NCBI GenBank assembly: GCA_900766135.1
Contig: CAAFUF010000001.1
Location: 1 to 64,000, forward strand
Reading direction: 5' to 3'
DNA length: 64,000 bases
Source: Paenibacillaceae bacterium
GTDB lineage: Bacteria; Bacillota; Bacilli; Paenibacillales; Paenibacillaceae
Shown here: positions 24,624 through 34,014 of the stretch, piece after piece
Layout: every line of letters starts with the position of its first letter
Numbering within the stretch: position 1 is the stretch's first letter
Translations under genes and position numbers: made by a program
Notes under the pieces: model-generated
What the model was told of the DNA's origin: nothing
The model's database searches: none
What the model saw: only the letters and a program-made list of their open reading frames with translations

Positions 24624-25496
24624 GTGATCCGGAATCCGGTTGATAAAGTAATCGATACCATCGTTATCGTACTCATCGGTTTGTTTGCTTTGTTTTGCGT
24701 CGTGCCGATGATCCATATTTTCGCCTTATCCTTCAGCGGCAACCGGGCCATTATGTCGGGGGAAGTGTTCTTGTGGCCGGTCGACTGGAACTTCCATGCG
24801 TATTCCGCGGTTTTCGGGGACATCTCCATGATGCGTTCCCTGGGGTTGACGGTGATTCTGGTCACCGTCTATACCGCAGTCGCTTTGGTGATGACCATTA
24901 TGGCGGCGTATGCGTTAAGCCGGAGAAACTTCGCGGGGCGTAACGTGATGTTCGGTTTGATCGTCGTCACGATGTTTTTTAATCCTGGGATCATCCCCAA
25001 TTACTTACTCGTCAAAGAGCTGGGCCTGCTAAATTCGCCCCTGTCGCTCGTTTTGCCCCTGATGATCAATGCGTTCCTGCTGATCATTATGAGGACCTCC
25101 TTCTCCGGCGTTCCCCATGAGCTGGAGGACTCGGCCTGGATGGACGGCTGCGGCCATTTCCGGTTTCTGCTCCGGGTCGTCCTCCCGCTTCAACTGCCGA
25201 TTCTGGCCACCATCGGGCTGTATTCGGCCGTGGACCGTTGGAACATGTTTCAGGACGCCTTGTTTTACATCAACGATAAAAATCTGTACCCGCTACAGCT
25301 CAAGCTGTATCAGATGGTGATCAACAGCCAGGTGAACGATGCCACGGCGCAAGAAGGCTTTAACGCCGCGACCCCGATTCCCCAGGGCATTCAATCGGCC
25401 AGCATCATGTTTGCCACCGTGCCGATTTTGCTGGTCTACCCCTGGCTGCAGAAGTATTTCATTTCAGGCATGCTGCAGGGAGCCGTCAAAGGGTAG
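24624..25496 (+). CDS. Sugar ABC transporter permease (LplC-like)
   Basis: The 290-residue second permease of the importer has six helices. Its EAA-type loop reads DSAWMDGCGHFRFLLRVVLPLQLP, in which the usual Glu-Ala-Ala is replaced by EDSA. It starts with GTG after AAGGAGG and ends GMLQGAVKG, the typical LplC C-terminus. It directly follows the first permease and precedes the second binding protein, so the three form the importer. Confidence 0.92.
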   Translation: MIRNPVDKVIDTIVIVLIGLFALFCVVPMIHIFALSFSGNRAIMSGEVFLWPVDWNFHAYSAVFGDISMMRSLGLTVILVTVYTAVALVMTIMAAYALSRRNFAGRNVMFGLIVVTMFFNPGIIPNYLLVKELGLLNSPLSLVLPLMINAFLLIIMRTSFSGVPHELEDSAWMDGCGHFRFLLRVVLPLQLPILATIGLYSAVDRWNMFQDALFYINDKNLYPLQLKLYQMVINSQVNDATAQEGFNAATPIPQGIQSASIMFATVPILLVYPWLQKYFISGMLQGAVKG

Positions 25497-25606
25497 CCCG
25501 GCAGGACGTTGTTCGATCTCGATAGCTGCTCTTCGGCGGACAATCGCTCCTGTCGGTTGCCCCGAAGATCACTATATACAAACAAATTGAAAAGGGAGGC
25601 AACACC

Positions 25607-27229
25607 ATGCGCAAACCAATTCGCTCCTCGATGTTCGCTCTAGTCGCTTTGGTCCTGGCTGCCGGCTTGACCTTGGCGGGCTGCGGCGGCGGGGGGAACA
25701 ACGGCAAATCCGGCGGAGAGGGGAACGGCGGCGGGAATACCGCGGCGACGAACAATGCCAAAGAATCCGAACCGAAGGGGGAACGGATTACGTTAAAAGT
25801 GGAGCTGTTCGACCGAAACAATACGCCGGCGGGGGAGCCGCCAATTACGGATAACTTCATGACCCAGTATATTCAGAAAAATTTCGGCGATCCGAACAAT
25901 ATCGACGTCGAATTCGTCACGGTGCCGCGCGCCGAAGAGGTGGATAAGCTGAACGTTCTGATGGCCTCGGGCTCCGCTCCGGACATCGTGTTCACGTATA
26001 ACAAGCCTACCGTGCAAAACTACGTGAAAAGCGGAGGCTTAACCGACCTGGGACCGCTCATCGATCAGCACGGACCCAATCTGAAAAAGGTGCTGGAGCC
26101 TTCCCTGCCCTACGGCGCGTTTGACGGGAAGCAATACACCCTTCCCGCGCTGCGTGTGATTCAAGCCCAAACCACCACCTTCATCCGCAAGGACTGGCTG
26201 GATCAGTTGAATCTTCCGCTTCCGCAAACGACGGAGGAATTCGTAGATGCCATGCGTGCCTTTAAAGAGAAGGATCCCGGCAAGACGGGAGGCAAGGTCA
26301 TCCCTTACAGCTACATCGGCGTGTTTCATATGATGCCTTTGGTCAACTCCTTCTGGAAATGGGACGAAATTACGGATAAGGATCTCTATTCGGTTCCCCG
26401 TTGGCTGCAGCCGGGAAGCAAGGAAGGCTACCGGTTGTTGAACCAGATGTACAACGAAGGATTGATCGACCCGGATTTCGCGCTCAGCGAGGACTTCAGC
26501 CAAGCCTTTGCCCAGCAAGTCGTAAACAGCGTTGCCGGGGCGGGCACGCCCAATACCAATGAACCGGTGTACAACGGGTACTATGCTAATCTGAAGGCGA
26601 ACAATCCGGATGCGGTGCTGGAGGCCATCGATCCGTTCTCCACCGCTGACGGGAAACATCCGAAGCCGGTGTATGACCCGATTGGAGCATACATTATGAT
26701 TCCGGCGACGAGCAAAAATGCGGAGGCGGCCATTAAGTATCTGAACTGGATGGCCGATCCGAACAATATTCTGGTTCTTCAGAACGGCGAGGAGGGCGTA
26801 TCGTACGAAATGAGCGAAGACGGGCTGCCGCTGCTGCTGGATACGCCGGAGGCTCAGAACCTGCTGTACAACTACTATGATTACTGCATTATTTTGAACG
26901 GCAAGTACATTTCGACGGAGGACCCGAACAAGAACATCGCGGCCAATGCCTTCGATCCCGATTTTAAGGATTTCACCGTCAAGAGCATTCAAGCTGGCAC
27001 TAACGACGGGTATACCCTGCCTCGCGTGGATATTGCGGTGGACGCCGAGATCAAATACGCCAAAATTTTGGAGGACTTCGAAAAAGAAATGCTGGCCAAG
27101 ATCGTCACGGCCAAACCGGATCAATTCGATAAGATTTATGACCAGAAGGTCGAGGAATACATGGCCATGGGCGGCACGGCCGTCATGGAAGGGAAACAGG
27201 CGGCTTACGACGAGTTTTACAAGAAGTAA
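25607..27229 (+). CDS. Sugar ABC transporter solute-binding lipoprotein (second paralogue)
   Basis: A 540-residue lipoprotein with lipobox LAGC (Cys26), a flexible Gly/Asn-rich linker at 27-50, and a binding domain clearly paralogous to the protein at 21.8-23.4 kb. AAAGGGAGG precedes the ATG. Following the permeases in the same transcript, it is the likely transport-competent binding protein. The two downstream dehydrogenases suggest a substrate such as an inositol, uronate or modified sugar, but the sequence does not settle which. Confidence 0.92.
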   Translation: MRKPIRSSMFALVALVLAAGLTLAGCGGGGNNGKSGGEGNGGGNTAATNNAKESEPKGERITLKVELFDRNNTPAGEPPITDNFMTQYIQKNFGDPNNIDVEFVTVPRAEEVDKLNVLMASGSAPDIVFTYNKPTVQNYVKSGGLTDLGPLIDQHGPNLKKVLEPSLPYGAFDGKQYTLPALRVIQAQTTTFIRKDWLDQLNLPLPQTTEEFVDAMRAFKEKDPGKTGGKVIPYSYIGVFHMMPLVNSFWKWDEITDKDLYSVPRWLQPGSKEGYRLLNQMYNEGLIDPDFALSEDFSQAFAQQVVNSVAGAGTPNTNEPVYNGYYANLKANNPDAVLEAIDPFSTADGKHPKPVYDPIGAYIMIPATSKNAEAAIKYLNWMADPNNILVLQNGEEGVSYEMSEDGLPLLLDTPEAQNLLYNYYDYCIILNGKYISTEDPNKNIAANAFDPDFKDFTVKSIQAGTNDGYTLPRVDIAVDAEIKYAKILEDFEKEMLAKIVTAKPDQFDKIYDQKVEEYMAMGGTAVMEGKQAAYDEFYKK

Positions 27230-27271
27230 CAGGCAGGTCCGATTCACATTTGCTCCAAGGAGGGAACCCGA

Positions 27272-28423
27272 TTGATACATGTAGCGGTGATCGGCGCCGG
27301 CGCGATCTCGCCGGCCCATATTCAGGCGTATTTGCAGTTTCCGGAGCAGTGCCGCATTGTGGCGATCTGCGATATTTATCCGGAGAAGGCGCGGCAAAAA
27401 GCGGATCAATTTCAGCTGGATGCGGAAATCTGCTCCGACTATAAGGAACTGCTCCAACGCAGCGACATCGATCTGGTGTCGGTGTGCACTCCGCCTTACA
27501 CCCATGCGGAGACGGCCATCGCCTTTTTGAACGCGGGCAAGCACGTGATCGTCGAGAAGCCGATGGCCTCTTCGCTGGAGGAATGCGACCGGATGAACGA
27601 AGCGGCGGAGCAAAGCGGGAAAACGTTATCCGTCGTGGCGCAAAACCGGTTCACGACCCCCATGATGAAGCTGAAGCGGGTATTGGACACGAAGCTAATG
27701 GGGCCGATCGTGCATGCCCAAGTCGACTCTTATTGGTGGAGAGGCCATAGTTACTATGATTTGTGGTGGAGAGGAACCTGGGAGAAGGAAGGCGGCGGCT
27801 GCACGCTGAACCATGCGGTGCACCATATCGATATTTTTCAGTGGATGAACGGCATGCCTGCCGAGATCACCGCGGTGATGAGCAACACCTCCCATGACAA
27901 TGCCGAGGTGGAGGACATCTCTATCGCTGTCGCCCGCTATGATAACGGGGCACTGGCTCAGCTCACCAGCTCCGTCGTGCATCACGGTCAGGAGCAGCAG
28001 TTGATTTTTCAGGGGAAGCACGCGCGCGTGTCCGCACCTTGGAAGGTGGCGGCTTCCGTCTCGAAGCCAAACGGCTTCCCCGATCAGGACGAGGGGCTGG
28101 AGGCCAGGATTCAACAGGCTTACGACGAGCAACCCGAGCTTCCGTATGAAGGTCATCGCGGCCAGATCCTGGACGTCCTGCATGCGATCGAACAGGGCTC
28201 GCCCGTGCTGGTGGACGGCATTCAAGGCCGAAGAACCGTGGAGCTGATTACGGCGATTTATCAGTCGGCCAGCACCCGGCAAACGGTGAAGCTGCCGCTG
28301 GGTCCGGATAGTCCCTTTTATACGCGGCAGGGGATTTTGCAGAACGCGACTTATTTTTATGAGAAGAAGACTAGCGTGGAGAACTTTAGCGACAACATCA
28401 TCACCTCGGGAGGCAATAGCTGA
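27272..28423 (+). CDS. Gfo/Idh/MocA-family oxidoreductase (first)
   Basis: The 383-residue protein has an N-terminal Rossmann fold, VAVIGAGAISPAHIQAY, and the catalytic EKP motif in VIVEKPMASSLEECD near residue 95. A C-terminal alpha/beta domain with CTLNHAVHHIDIFQW contributes the catalytic histidine. Such enzymes oxidise or epimerise sugars and cyclitols using NAD(P). The start is TTG after AAGGAGGG. It is 42 bases after the binding protein and 20 bases before a second, related enzyme, so the pair probably acts in sequence on the imported sugar. Confidence 0.9.
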   Translation: MIHVAVIGAGAISPAHIQAYLQFPEQCRIVAICDIYPEKARQKADQFQLDAEICSDYKELLQRSDIDLVSVCTPPYTHAETAIAFLNAGKHVIVEKPMASSLEECDRMNEAAEQSGKTLSVVAQNRFTTPMMKLKRVLDTKLMGPIVHAQVDSYWWRGHSYYDLWWRGTWEKEGGGCTLNHAVHHIDIFQWMNGMPAEITAVMSNTSHDNAEVEDISIAVARYDNGALAQLTSSVVHHGQEQQLIFQGKHARVSAPWKVAASVSKPNGFPDQDEGLEARIQQAYDEQPELPYEGHRGQILDVLHAIEQGSPVLVDGIQGRRTVELITAIYQSASTRQTVKLPLGPDSPFYTRQGILQNATYFYEKKTSVENFSDNIITSGGNS

Positions 28424-28443
28424 GGGGAAAAGGGGCAAACGCC

Positions 28444-29526
28444 ATGACGAAGAAGCAGGATGGCATGAACTACGCGCCAAAAGGTAAACCGAACCCGGTA
28501 GTCGGGGAGGGGGAATTCCGGTTCGCAGCGATCGGATTGGATCATGGGCATATCTACGGGATGTGCAACGGATTGATCGAGGCCGGGGCGGAGCTCGCAG
28601 CGGTTTATGATCCGGATCCGGAGAAGGTGAAGCGATTCACCGAGATTTTTCCTCAAGCGAAGGCGGCTGCGTCCGAGGAGGAGATTTGGGAGGATTCGCA
28701 GATCCGGCTGATCGCTGCGGCTTGCATTCCTTCCGAGCGATGCGCGTTGGGGCTCCGGGCGATGGAACACGGCAAGCATTATTTTGCGGATAAACCGGCC
28801 TTTACCACGCTGGAGCAGGTCGATCGGGCGCGCCGGAAAACGGAAGAGACCGGGCTCAAATGGGGAATCTACTACGGTGAACGCCTGCACGTGGAGAGCG
28901 CCGTGTTTGCCGGCCAGCTGATCGAGGAAGGCGCGATCGGCCGGGTCGTACAGGTGATCGGCACAGGCCCGCATCGCGCCAACCCCAAGGCTCGGCCGGA
29001 TTGGTTCTTTGATCCGGACGGTTACGGCGGGATCTTATGCGATATCGGGTCTCATCAGATCGAGCAATTTCTGCATTACGCAGGCGCTAAGGATGCGAAG
29101 GTACTGCACAGCAAGGTCGCCAATTACAAGTTCAAGGCCTATCCCAGATTCGAGGATTTCGGCGACGCGACGCTGGTAGCGGATAACGGGGCGACCTTCT
29201 ACTTCCGGGTGGATTGGCTGACACCCGACGGCTTGGGGACGTGGGGCGATGGCAGAACCCTCATCTTGGGGACGGAAGGCTATATCGAAATTCGCAAATA
29301 CATCGACATCGCCCGGGAGCCGTCCGGCAATCATCTTTATTTAGTCAATCAGGAGGGAGAATTCCATTACGATTGTTCCGGCAAAGTGGGTTACCCTTAT
29401 TTCGGCGCATTCGTATTGGATATCTTGAACGGAACGGAAAACGCGATGACGCAGGAGCATGCCTTTAAAGCGGCGGCTTTGTGCATCGAGGCGCAGGCGC
29501 AAGCGATTCGGATCGAAACGGATTGA
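28444..29526 (+). CDS. Gfo/Idh/MocA-family oxidoreductase (second)
   Basis: A 360-residue relative of the preceding enzyme but from a different branch. Its nucleotide-binding motif is degenerate: IGLDHGHIYGMCNGLIEAG in place of a GxGxxG loop, and the EKP motif is replaced by DKPAFTTLEQVD. The middle has GGILCDIGSHQIEQFLHY with a likely catalytic His. GGGG sites precede the ATG. The partner relationship with the gene upstream suggests consecutive oxidation or epimerisation steps. A bidirectional terminator follows. Confidence 0.86.
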   Translation: MTKKQDGMNYAPKGKPNPVVGEGEFRFAAIGLDHGHIYGMCNGLIEAGAELAAVYDPDPEKVKRFTEIFPQAKAAASEEEIWEDSQIRLIAAACIPSERCALGLRAMEHGKHYFADKPAFTTLEQVDRARRKTEETGLKWGIYYGERLHVESAVFAGQLIEEGAIGRVVQVIGTGPHRANPKARPDWFFDPDGYGGILCDIGSHQIEQFLHYAGAKDAKVLHSKVANYKFKAYPRFEDFGDATLVADNGATFYFRVDWLTPDGLGTWGDGRTLILGTEGYIEIRKYIDIAREPSGNHLYLVNQEGEFHYDCSGKVGYPYFGAFVLDILNGTENAMTQEHAFKAAALCIEAQAQAIRIETD

Positions 29527-29553
29527 TACGACACTGCTGAAGAAAAGATGAGC

Positions 29554-29584
29554 AAAGCCCGCAAACGATTCGTTTGCGGGCTTT
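29554..29584. terminator. Perfect 31-base palindromic terminator
   Basis: AAAGCCCGCAAACGA and its exact complement flank a single T. It can terminate the rightward sugar operon and the leftward tetR transcript. Confidence 0.85.
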
Positions 29585-29606
29585 CTGACGGATTTAACGC
29601 GATGAT

Positions 29607-30185
29607 TCATTTATCGAGCATGGCCATCGAGACATCCGCAATCCGATGGAGTTTGGTTTTAGCGGCGGATGCACGTCTTAGGACCCGGATTCCAATCATG
29701 GTCGTATGCAAGCTTGACGCAAGCAGTCCGGGTTCTTGATGGGCCGAAATCTCGCCCAATTGCTGCCCTCGTTGGATGAGCTCTTTCAGTAATTGCTCCT
29801 CCTTGTTAAATCCCTCGTTCGTCAATTCGCTTACGGCGGGATCCCTGTAGGCCAACTCGGTTGCCGAGTTCACAAAGAAGCATCCGATCGGTTGCTCGCC
29901 TTTGGTTTCAATCAGATAGTCGAAGATCAGGCGGATGGATTCCTTTGCCGTGCGACCGCGCTGGGCTTCGGCTTTCAGGGTAGCGTCCGTAAGCTTCGCA
30001 TACCGCTCCATCGTTTTGATAAAAAGCGTGTGCTTGTCCCCGAACGTATCGTACAAGCTGCGGCGATGAATCCCCATATGCTCAACCAGATCTTGAAGGG
30101 AAGTCTTCTCATACCCCTGTTCCCAGAATAAATGCATTGCCTTCAGGAGGACTTCATTTTCCTCGAACTCCTTGCTGCGTGCCAT
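29607..30185 (-). CDS. TetR/AcrR-family regulator
   Basis: The 192-residue protein has its helix-turn-helix near the start, LVEHMGIHRRSLYDTFGDKHTLF, typical of the branch that regulates multidrug or stress genes. The second half has the TetR_C_16-like segment PIGCFFVNSATELA with a cysteine that may respond to oxidants. AAGGGGTGA lies upstream of the ATG. It follows the YhgE/Pip gene by 73 bases on the same strand and is probably its regulator. Confidence 0.88.
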   Translation of the reverse strand: MARSKEFEENEVLLKAMHLFWEQGYEKTSLQDLVEHMGIHRRSLYDTFGDKHTLFIKTMERYAKLTDATLKAEAQRGRTAKESIRLIFDYLIETKGEQPIGCFFVNSATELAYRDPAVSELTNEGFNKEEQLLKELIQRGQQLGEISAHQEPGLLASSLHTTMIGIRVLRRASAAKTKLHRIADVSMAMLDK

Positions 30186-30258
30186 AACGTGTCACCCCTT
30201 CCCCCCTATCTTAGCATATGAGAACGAACGGTAAAAGTAGCTTAGGGAATGGAACCCA

Positions 30259-32397
30259 TCAATGAATCAGCTTGGTTTTCTTCGCCTGCTTCGCTAAGCG
30301 TTGAGTCAGACCGCCGAGCGGTTTTTTCAGTACAGGCGCCAGCACGCAGCAAATGGCAACAAACAGGCACAACACCGAAATATCTTTGAGGACGATATCC
30401 GCCACCATGCCCCCTACCGATTCCCTTAAAACGCTGACGCCATAGGTAAACGGCATAAAAGGATTCAGGGCCTGGAAGAACGGACCCGAGGTGCTGACCG
30501 GAAAGGTTCCGCCCGAGCTGGAGAACTGAAGCACGAGGAAAATGATCGCTAATCCCTTACCGACATCGCCGAATAGGGAAACCATCGTATACGTCAGCGT
30601 GACGAACACGATGCTGATCAGAACGGCGAACAGCGGAAATGCGGCCTTGTTTACGACGTAGGTCCCCAGGATATACATGTCCCCAAAGGTGACGATCAAC
30701 GCTTGAAACATCCCGATGGTCAAGAAAGTCATCATTCGGCCGAAATAGACGTGATAATTTCTGTACTGGCCCCCTGGATCATCCACTTCTGTCTTCAGTA
30801 AAGAGACCAACAGCATCGCCCCAACCCATAAAGCCAACGTCGTATAAAAGGGGGACATGGCCGATCCATAATTAGGGATCGGGAACTTTTTATCCTCCTT
30901 GATCGTCACGGGGTTCGCCAGAAACTCGCTTTCCTCCTTCAAATCGCTGTGCATCAGCTTAACCAGTTCATTGATGCGCTCGTTCCCCTGAGCTTGTCTA
31001 ATCTCGTTCGCCGCTTTGCGAACGGCCTGCTCGAATTGCGGCAAATCATGGCGGGCGAAATCCGCTGCCCGGTGAACCGCATCTTCGGCCATCCCAAACT
31101 TGGCTTGATACAGGTTGGTCAATCTGTGAATATCCTCCTCCACGGCAGGAAGCTCATCCCGTACAAAATCAGCGGCTATCGTTAGCTTATCCCCGATCGC
31201 CTTCAAATCGCTGCGGAGGATTGCCGGTAACCGGTTCTCGAGATCCGCAAGGGCTTCCGCATCCCCCTGGATGTGTGACGCTGCCCCGTGAAGCTGCAAA
31301 CGATATTGCGACAGCTCATCTCTTAAGGTGTTGAGTTGGGCCTCAGCGAGCTGGATTCCGGCCTGGGCCTGTTGAACATCCTGAGACAAGCGGGATCGTT
31401 GTGTCGATACCGTTCCGTAGTTATTGGCGAGCGACTCGGCTCTGTTCAGATCTTCGAGTAGGGATGCCGTCCATTCTCTCGCCCGATCGGCCGTATCAAT
31501 CGCTTGGATCAAAGCCCCCTCGGCTTCAGCGAACCGGGCGTCAAGTCTTTGAATCCCGTCCGCGGCCTGGCTGATATCCGGCAGTGGCTCCAGAACGGCA
31601 ATCGCCGCTTGCGCCGCTTGAGTCACTTGGGGCCAGCGTTCCTCTAGGGCCAGAACGGTGTTCCCGACCCGGGTCATCTCAGGGACGAGCTGCTCCAGCT
31701 CCATGATTTTCTCGGACTTAGCCTGGATTTCGGGCAGCTTGCGTTCCAATTCGATCGTTTTGACGCCGACCTCCTCGATGACCGGCAATCGAGATTCCAG
31801 CTCGAACACAAAGCTCTCCATTCTGCGGATGGTCGGCAGCTGACGCGTGATTTCCATGCCCAGCCGCTTTAGTTCTGCAAATACGGCTTCGCTTACGGCT
31901 TCGATAAAATTACGGTTGATTTGGGCAGAAATGTTCGATGCGCCTTTTTCCGTTATTTTCGGGGCAATGGCATTCACCTTTTCGTTCACCGAGTAATAGA
32001 TTGCCGGTTTTTGGACGACGCCGCTCACGAAGCTGGCGATCTTGGCGGAGAAGTCAGCAGGGATCAGCAGGCTGGCATAATAATCGCCATGCAGGACTCC
32101 TCGTGCGGCTTCATTTTCGTCAACGAACGTCCAACCTAACTGTTGATTGCTTCTCAAACTCTTTAGTATTTCGTCGCCGATACGGATCGTCCGATTCTGT
32201 ACGGTCGCTCCTTCATCCTTGCTGGTGACGGCAACCTTGATGCCTCCCGTGTGGGTATAAGGGTCCCACATGGCTTTCAAATTGACCCAAGCATAAACGG
32301 ATGGCAAAACGGCTAGCGCGACCATGAGTAGTAAGCCTGTCGGCACTTTGATGATGTTTGTCAAATCCGTTTTGTAGATGTGCCATATCTTTTTCAT
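30259..32397 (-). CDS. YhgE/Pip-domain membrane protein
   Basis: A 712-residue protein with the split layout of the YhgE/Pip family. One N-terminal helix (GLLLMVALAVLPSVYAWVNL) is followed by about 450 extracellular residues rich in predicted coiled coil (heptad-like AELEEL runs between roughly 180 and 470), then five C-terminal helices (from YTTLALWVGAMLLVSLL to VLCLFVAICCVLAPV). The C-terminal part resembles ABC-2 permeases. The Lactococcus member is a phage receptor, and others assist type VII secretion. Adjacent TetR suggests induced expression. Its exact role here is unknown. Confidence 0.88.
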   Translation of the reverse strand: MKKIWHIYKTDLTNIIKVPTGLLLMVALAVLPSVYAWVNLKAMWDPYTHTGGIKVAVTSKDEGATVQNRTIRIGDEILKSLRSNQQLGWTFVDENEAARGVLHGDYYASLLIPADFSAKIASFVSGVVQKPAIYYSVNEKVNAIAPKITEKGASNISAQINRNFIEAVSEAVFAELKRLGMEITRQLPTIRRMESFVFELESRLPVIEEVGVKTIELERKLPEIQAKSEKIMELEQLVPEMTRVGNTVLALEERWPQVTQAAQAAIAVLEPLPDISQAADGIQRLDARFAEAEGALIQAIDTADRAREWTASLLEDLNRAESLANNYGTVSTQRSRLSQDVQQAQAGIQLAEAQLNTLRDELSQYRLQLHGAASHIQGDAEALADLENRLPAILRSDLKAIGDKLTIAADFVRDELPAVEEDIHRLTNLYQAKFGMAEDAVHRAADFARHDLPQFEQAVRKAANEIRQAQGNERINELVKLMHSDLKEESEFLANPVTIKEDKKFPIPNYGSAMSPFYTTLALWVGAMLLVSLLKTEVDDPGGQYRNYHVYFGRMMTFLTIGMFQALIVTFGDMYILGTYVVNKAAFPLFAVLISIVFVTLTYTMVSLFGDVGKGLAIIFLVLQFSSSGGTFPVSTSGPFFQALNPFMPFTYGVSVLRESVGGMVADIVLKDISVLCLFVAICCVLAPVLKKPLGGLTQRLAKQAKKTKLIH

Positions 32398-32465
32398 CGA
32401 GGTTCTCCTGTATCGTCAAAGACGGATATCGTGTGAGGTAAGCCGCCTGAAACATCGGCCTGTCG

Positions 32466-33893
32466 TCAACAGTTTCGACAAGCGTTAACCACTATAAACT
32501 CTCGCAACCGTGCGATCCCCGCTTCAATATTCTCTTCGGGAAGGTTGCCATAGCCGAGCAGGATATGCCGCGTGTAGTTCCCTTTGATCAGGCAGTAGTC
32601 CTCGACGCCGTAAACGCGAACGCCGTATGCCTGGGCCTTGGACCAATCGACTCCGGCGGGAACCATGGTCATCTCGACTTGCAGGTGCATCCCGGCCTCG
32701 TCGCCTTGGATGAGCGCGCGGTCGCCGAAATGGCGTTTCAAAGCCCCGATCAGCAATTGCCGCCGCTGGCGATAGGTGTTTTTCATTTTGTGGATATGCC
32801 GGTCCAATCGGCCATCCTGCATGAACCTCGCCAAAGCGGCTTGGGACCAAGAGGGGGTGCGCAAATTTTGGGCTTCCCGCAGATCGGCTACTGGCCGGAC
32901 GAGATGACGCGGGAGGACGAGAAAGCCCAGGCGCAAGCCTGGGGCCAGCGTTTTGCTGAACGTTCCCACGTAGATCACGCGATCGGGGTTTAAGGTTTGG
33001 AGTGGCGGGATGGGGACTCCCTTCAGACGAAAATCCCCGTCGTAGTCATCCTCGATGAGATAGGAGCCGGCCTCCTCTGCGAGCCGGACCGCCTGCTGCC
33101 GCCGCTGAATCGGCAAAATACCTCCGCCCGGGAACTGGTGGGAGGGCGTCAACAGCATGAGATGCCCCGGTTCCCACGCGGGAAGCTCGAACAGCTTCAT
33201 GCCCGCGTTGTCTACGGCGACCGGCGAAATCCGATAACCGGCCCCACGAAAAATATGTTGCGTGAACTCGATTGTCGGATCCTCCAGGTACACGCCGTCA
33301 AATCGCTCCCGCAGCGTCTGGGCGATCAAGGCAAAGCCTTCGGAGGAGCCGGATACGATCATGATTTGGCCCGGATGGCAGCGCATGCCTCTCGTTCGGT
33401 GCAAGTAAGCGGAAATTTCCCTGCGCACGGATTCCTCACCGCGGATATCACCGTAATCGAAGGAACCGTTCGGCATCGCTTCCGCCGCTTCCTTCAAATA
33501 TTTCGCCCAAAGCTGCCGAGGAAATTGACGCAAATCCGGCGTTCCGATCTCGAAATCGATGAGGTCCCCGGGACTCGGGGGAACCGGCTCGTCCGTCCGC
33601 CGTTCGACCTCGTGCCCTACGTCTTCGTCAGCGCTGGGAAGGCCCGCCCGTATTCCCCCGGCCACATAAGTCCCGGAGCCCGATTGGCCGATGAGATAAC
33701 CCTCCGCGATTAATTGCTCATAAGCGTCGATGACTACATTTCGGGCAATGCCGAATTCCGCGGCCAGCTTTCGGGTGGGGGGGAGCCGCAATCCTTCGCC
33801 GAATTCGCCCTTTTCGATTTTTTGCCGGATTTGCCGGCAGAGCTGGGCCTTAATCGACATGTCCAAGGCAGGGTCAAGCTGGATTCCGAACAT
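32466..33893 (-). CDS. MocR/PdxR-family regulator (GntR domain fused to aminotransferase)
   Basis: A 475-residue chimera. The N-terminal GntR winged helix (residues about 12-80: LPPTRKLAAEFGIARNVVIDAYEQLIAEGYL) is joined to a class-I aminotransferase-like domain that binds pyridoxal phosphate. The PLP lysine is in TFSKTLAPGLRLGFL, and the phosphate-binding and Asp segments (YLIEDDYDGDF) are present. Family members activate or repress vitamin B6, GABA or taurine genes. It is divergent from an aldo/keto reductase, with three copies of an AAATTGG-type repeat between them. That reductase is the probable target. Confidence 0.92.
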   Translation of the reverse strand: MFGIQLDPALDMSIKAQLCRQIRQKIEKGEFGEGLRLPPTRKLAAEFGIARNVVIDAYEQLIAEGYLIGQSGSGTYVAGGIRAGLPSADEDVGHEVERRTDEPVPPSPGDLIDFEIGTPDLRQFPRQLWAKYLKEAAEAMPNGSFDYGDIRGEESVRREISAYLHRTRGMRCHPGQIMIVSGSSEGFALIAQTLRERFDGVYLEDPTIEFTQHIFRGAGYRISPVAVDNAGMKLFELPAWEPGHLMLLTPSHQFPGGGILPIQRRQQAVRLAEEAGSYLIEDDYDGDFRLKGVPIPPLQTLNPDRVIYVGTFSKTLAPGLRLGFLVLPRHLVRPVADLREAQNLRTPSWSQAALARFMQDGRLDRHIHKMKNTYRQRRQLLIGALKRHFGDRALIQGDEAGMHLQVEMTMVPAGVDWSKAQAYGVRVYGVEDYCLIKGNYTRHILLGYGNLPEENIEAGIARLREFIVVNACRNC

Positions 33894-33914
33894 GGCAAGG
33901 TCCTTCTTTCCTCG

Positions 33915-33964
33915 AAATTGGTTCCTGAAAATAGATTGAAATTGGCTCTAAAAAGAACCGATTT
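33915..33964. promoter_or_regulatory. Three MocR-type repeats between mocR and the reductase
   Basis: AAATTGGTTCC (33915-33925) and AAATTGGCTCT (33939-33949) are direct repeats 24 bases apart. AGAACCGATTT (33954-33964) is the same motif inverted. A TATACT-like -10 for the reductase lies just right, with no good -35, as expected for an activated promoter. Confidence 0.65.
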
Positions 33965-34014
33965 CTTTTATTATACTGAGGGTGCATTCCAAAGGAATAG
34001 GGAGGAATTGGGAA

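Noticed and set aside
26039..27613. 524-codon antisense frame opposite the second binding protein
   Set aside because: Arg- and His-rich composition is typical of an antisense shadow in GC-rich DNA. It runs across two real genes and has no ribosome site or domain.
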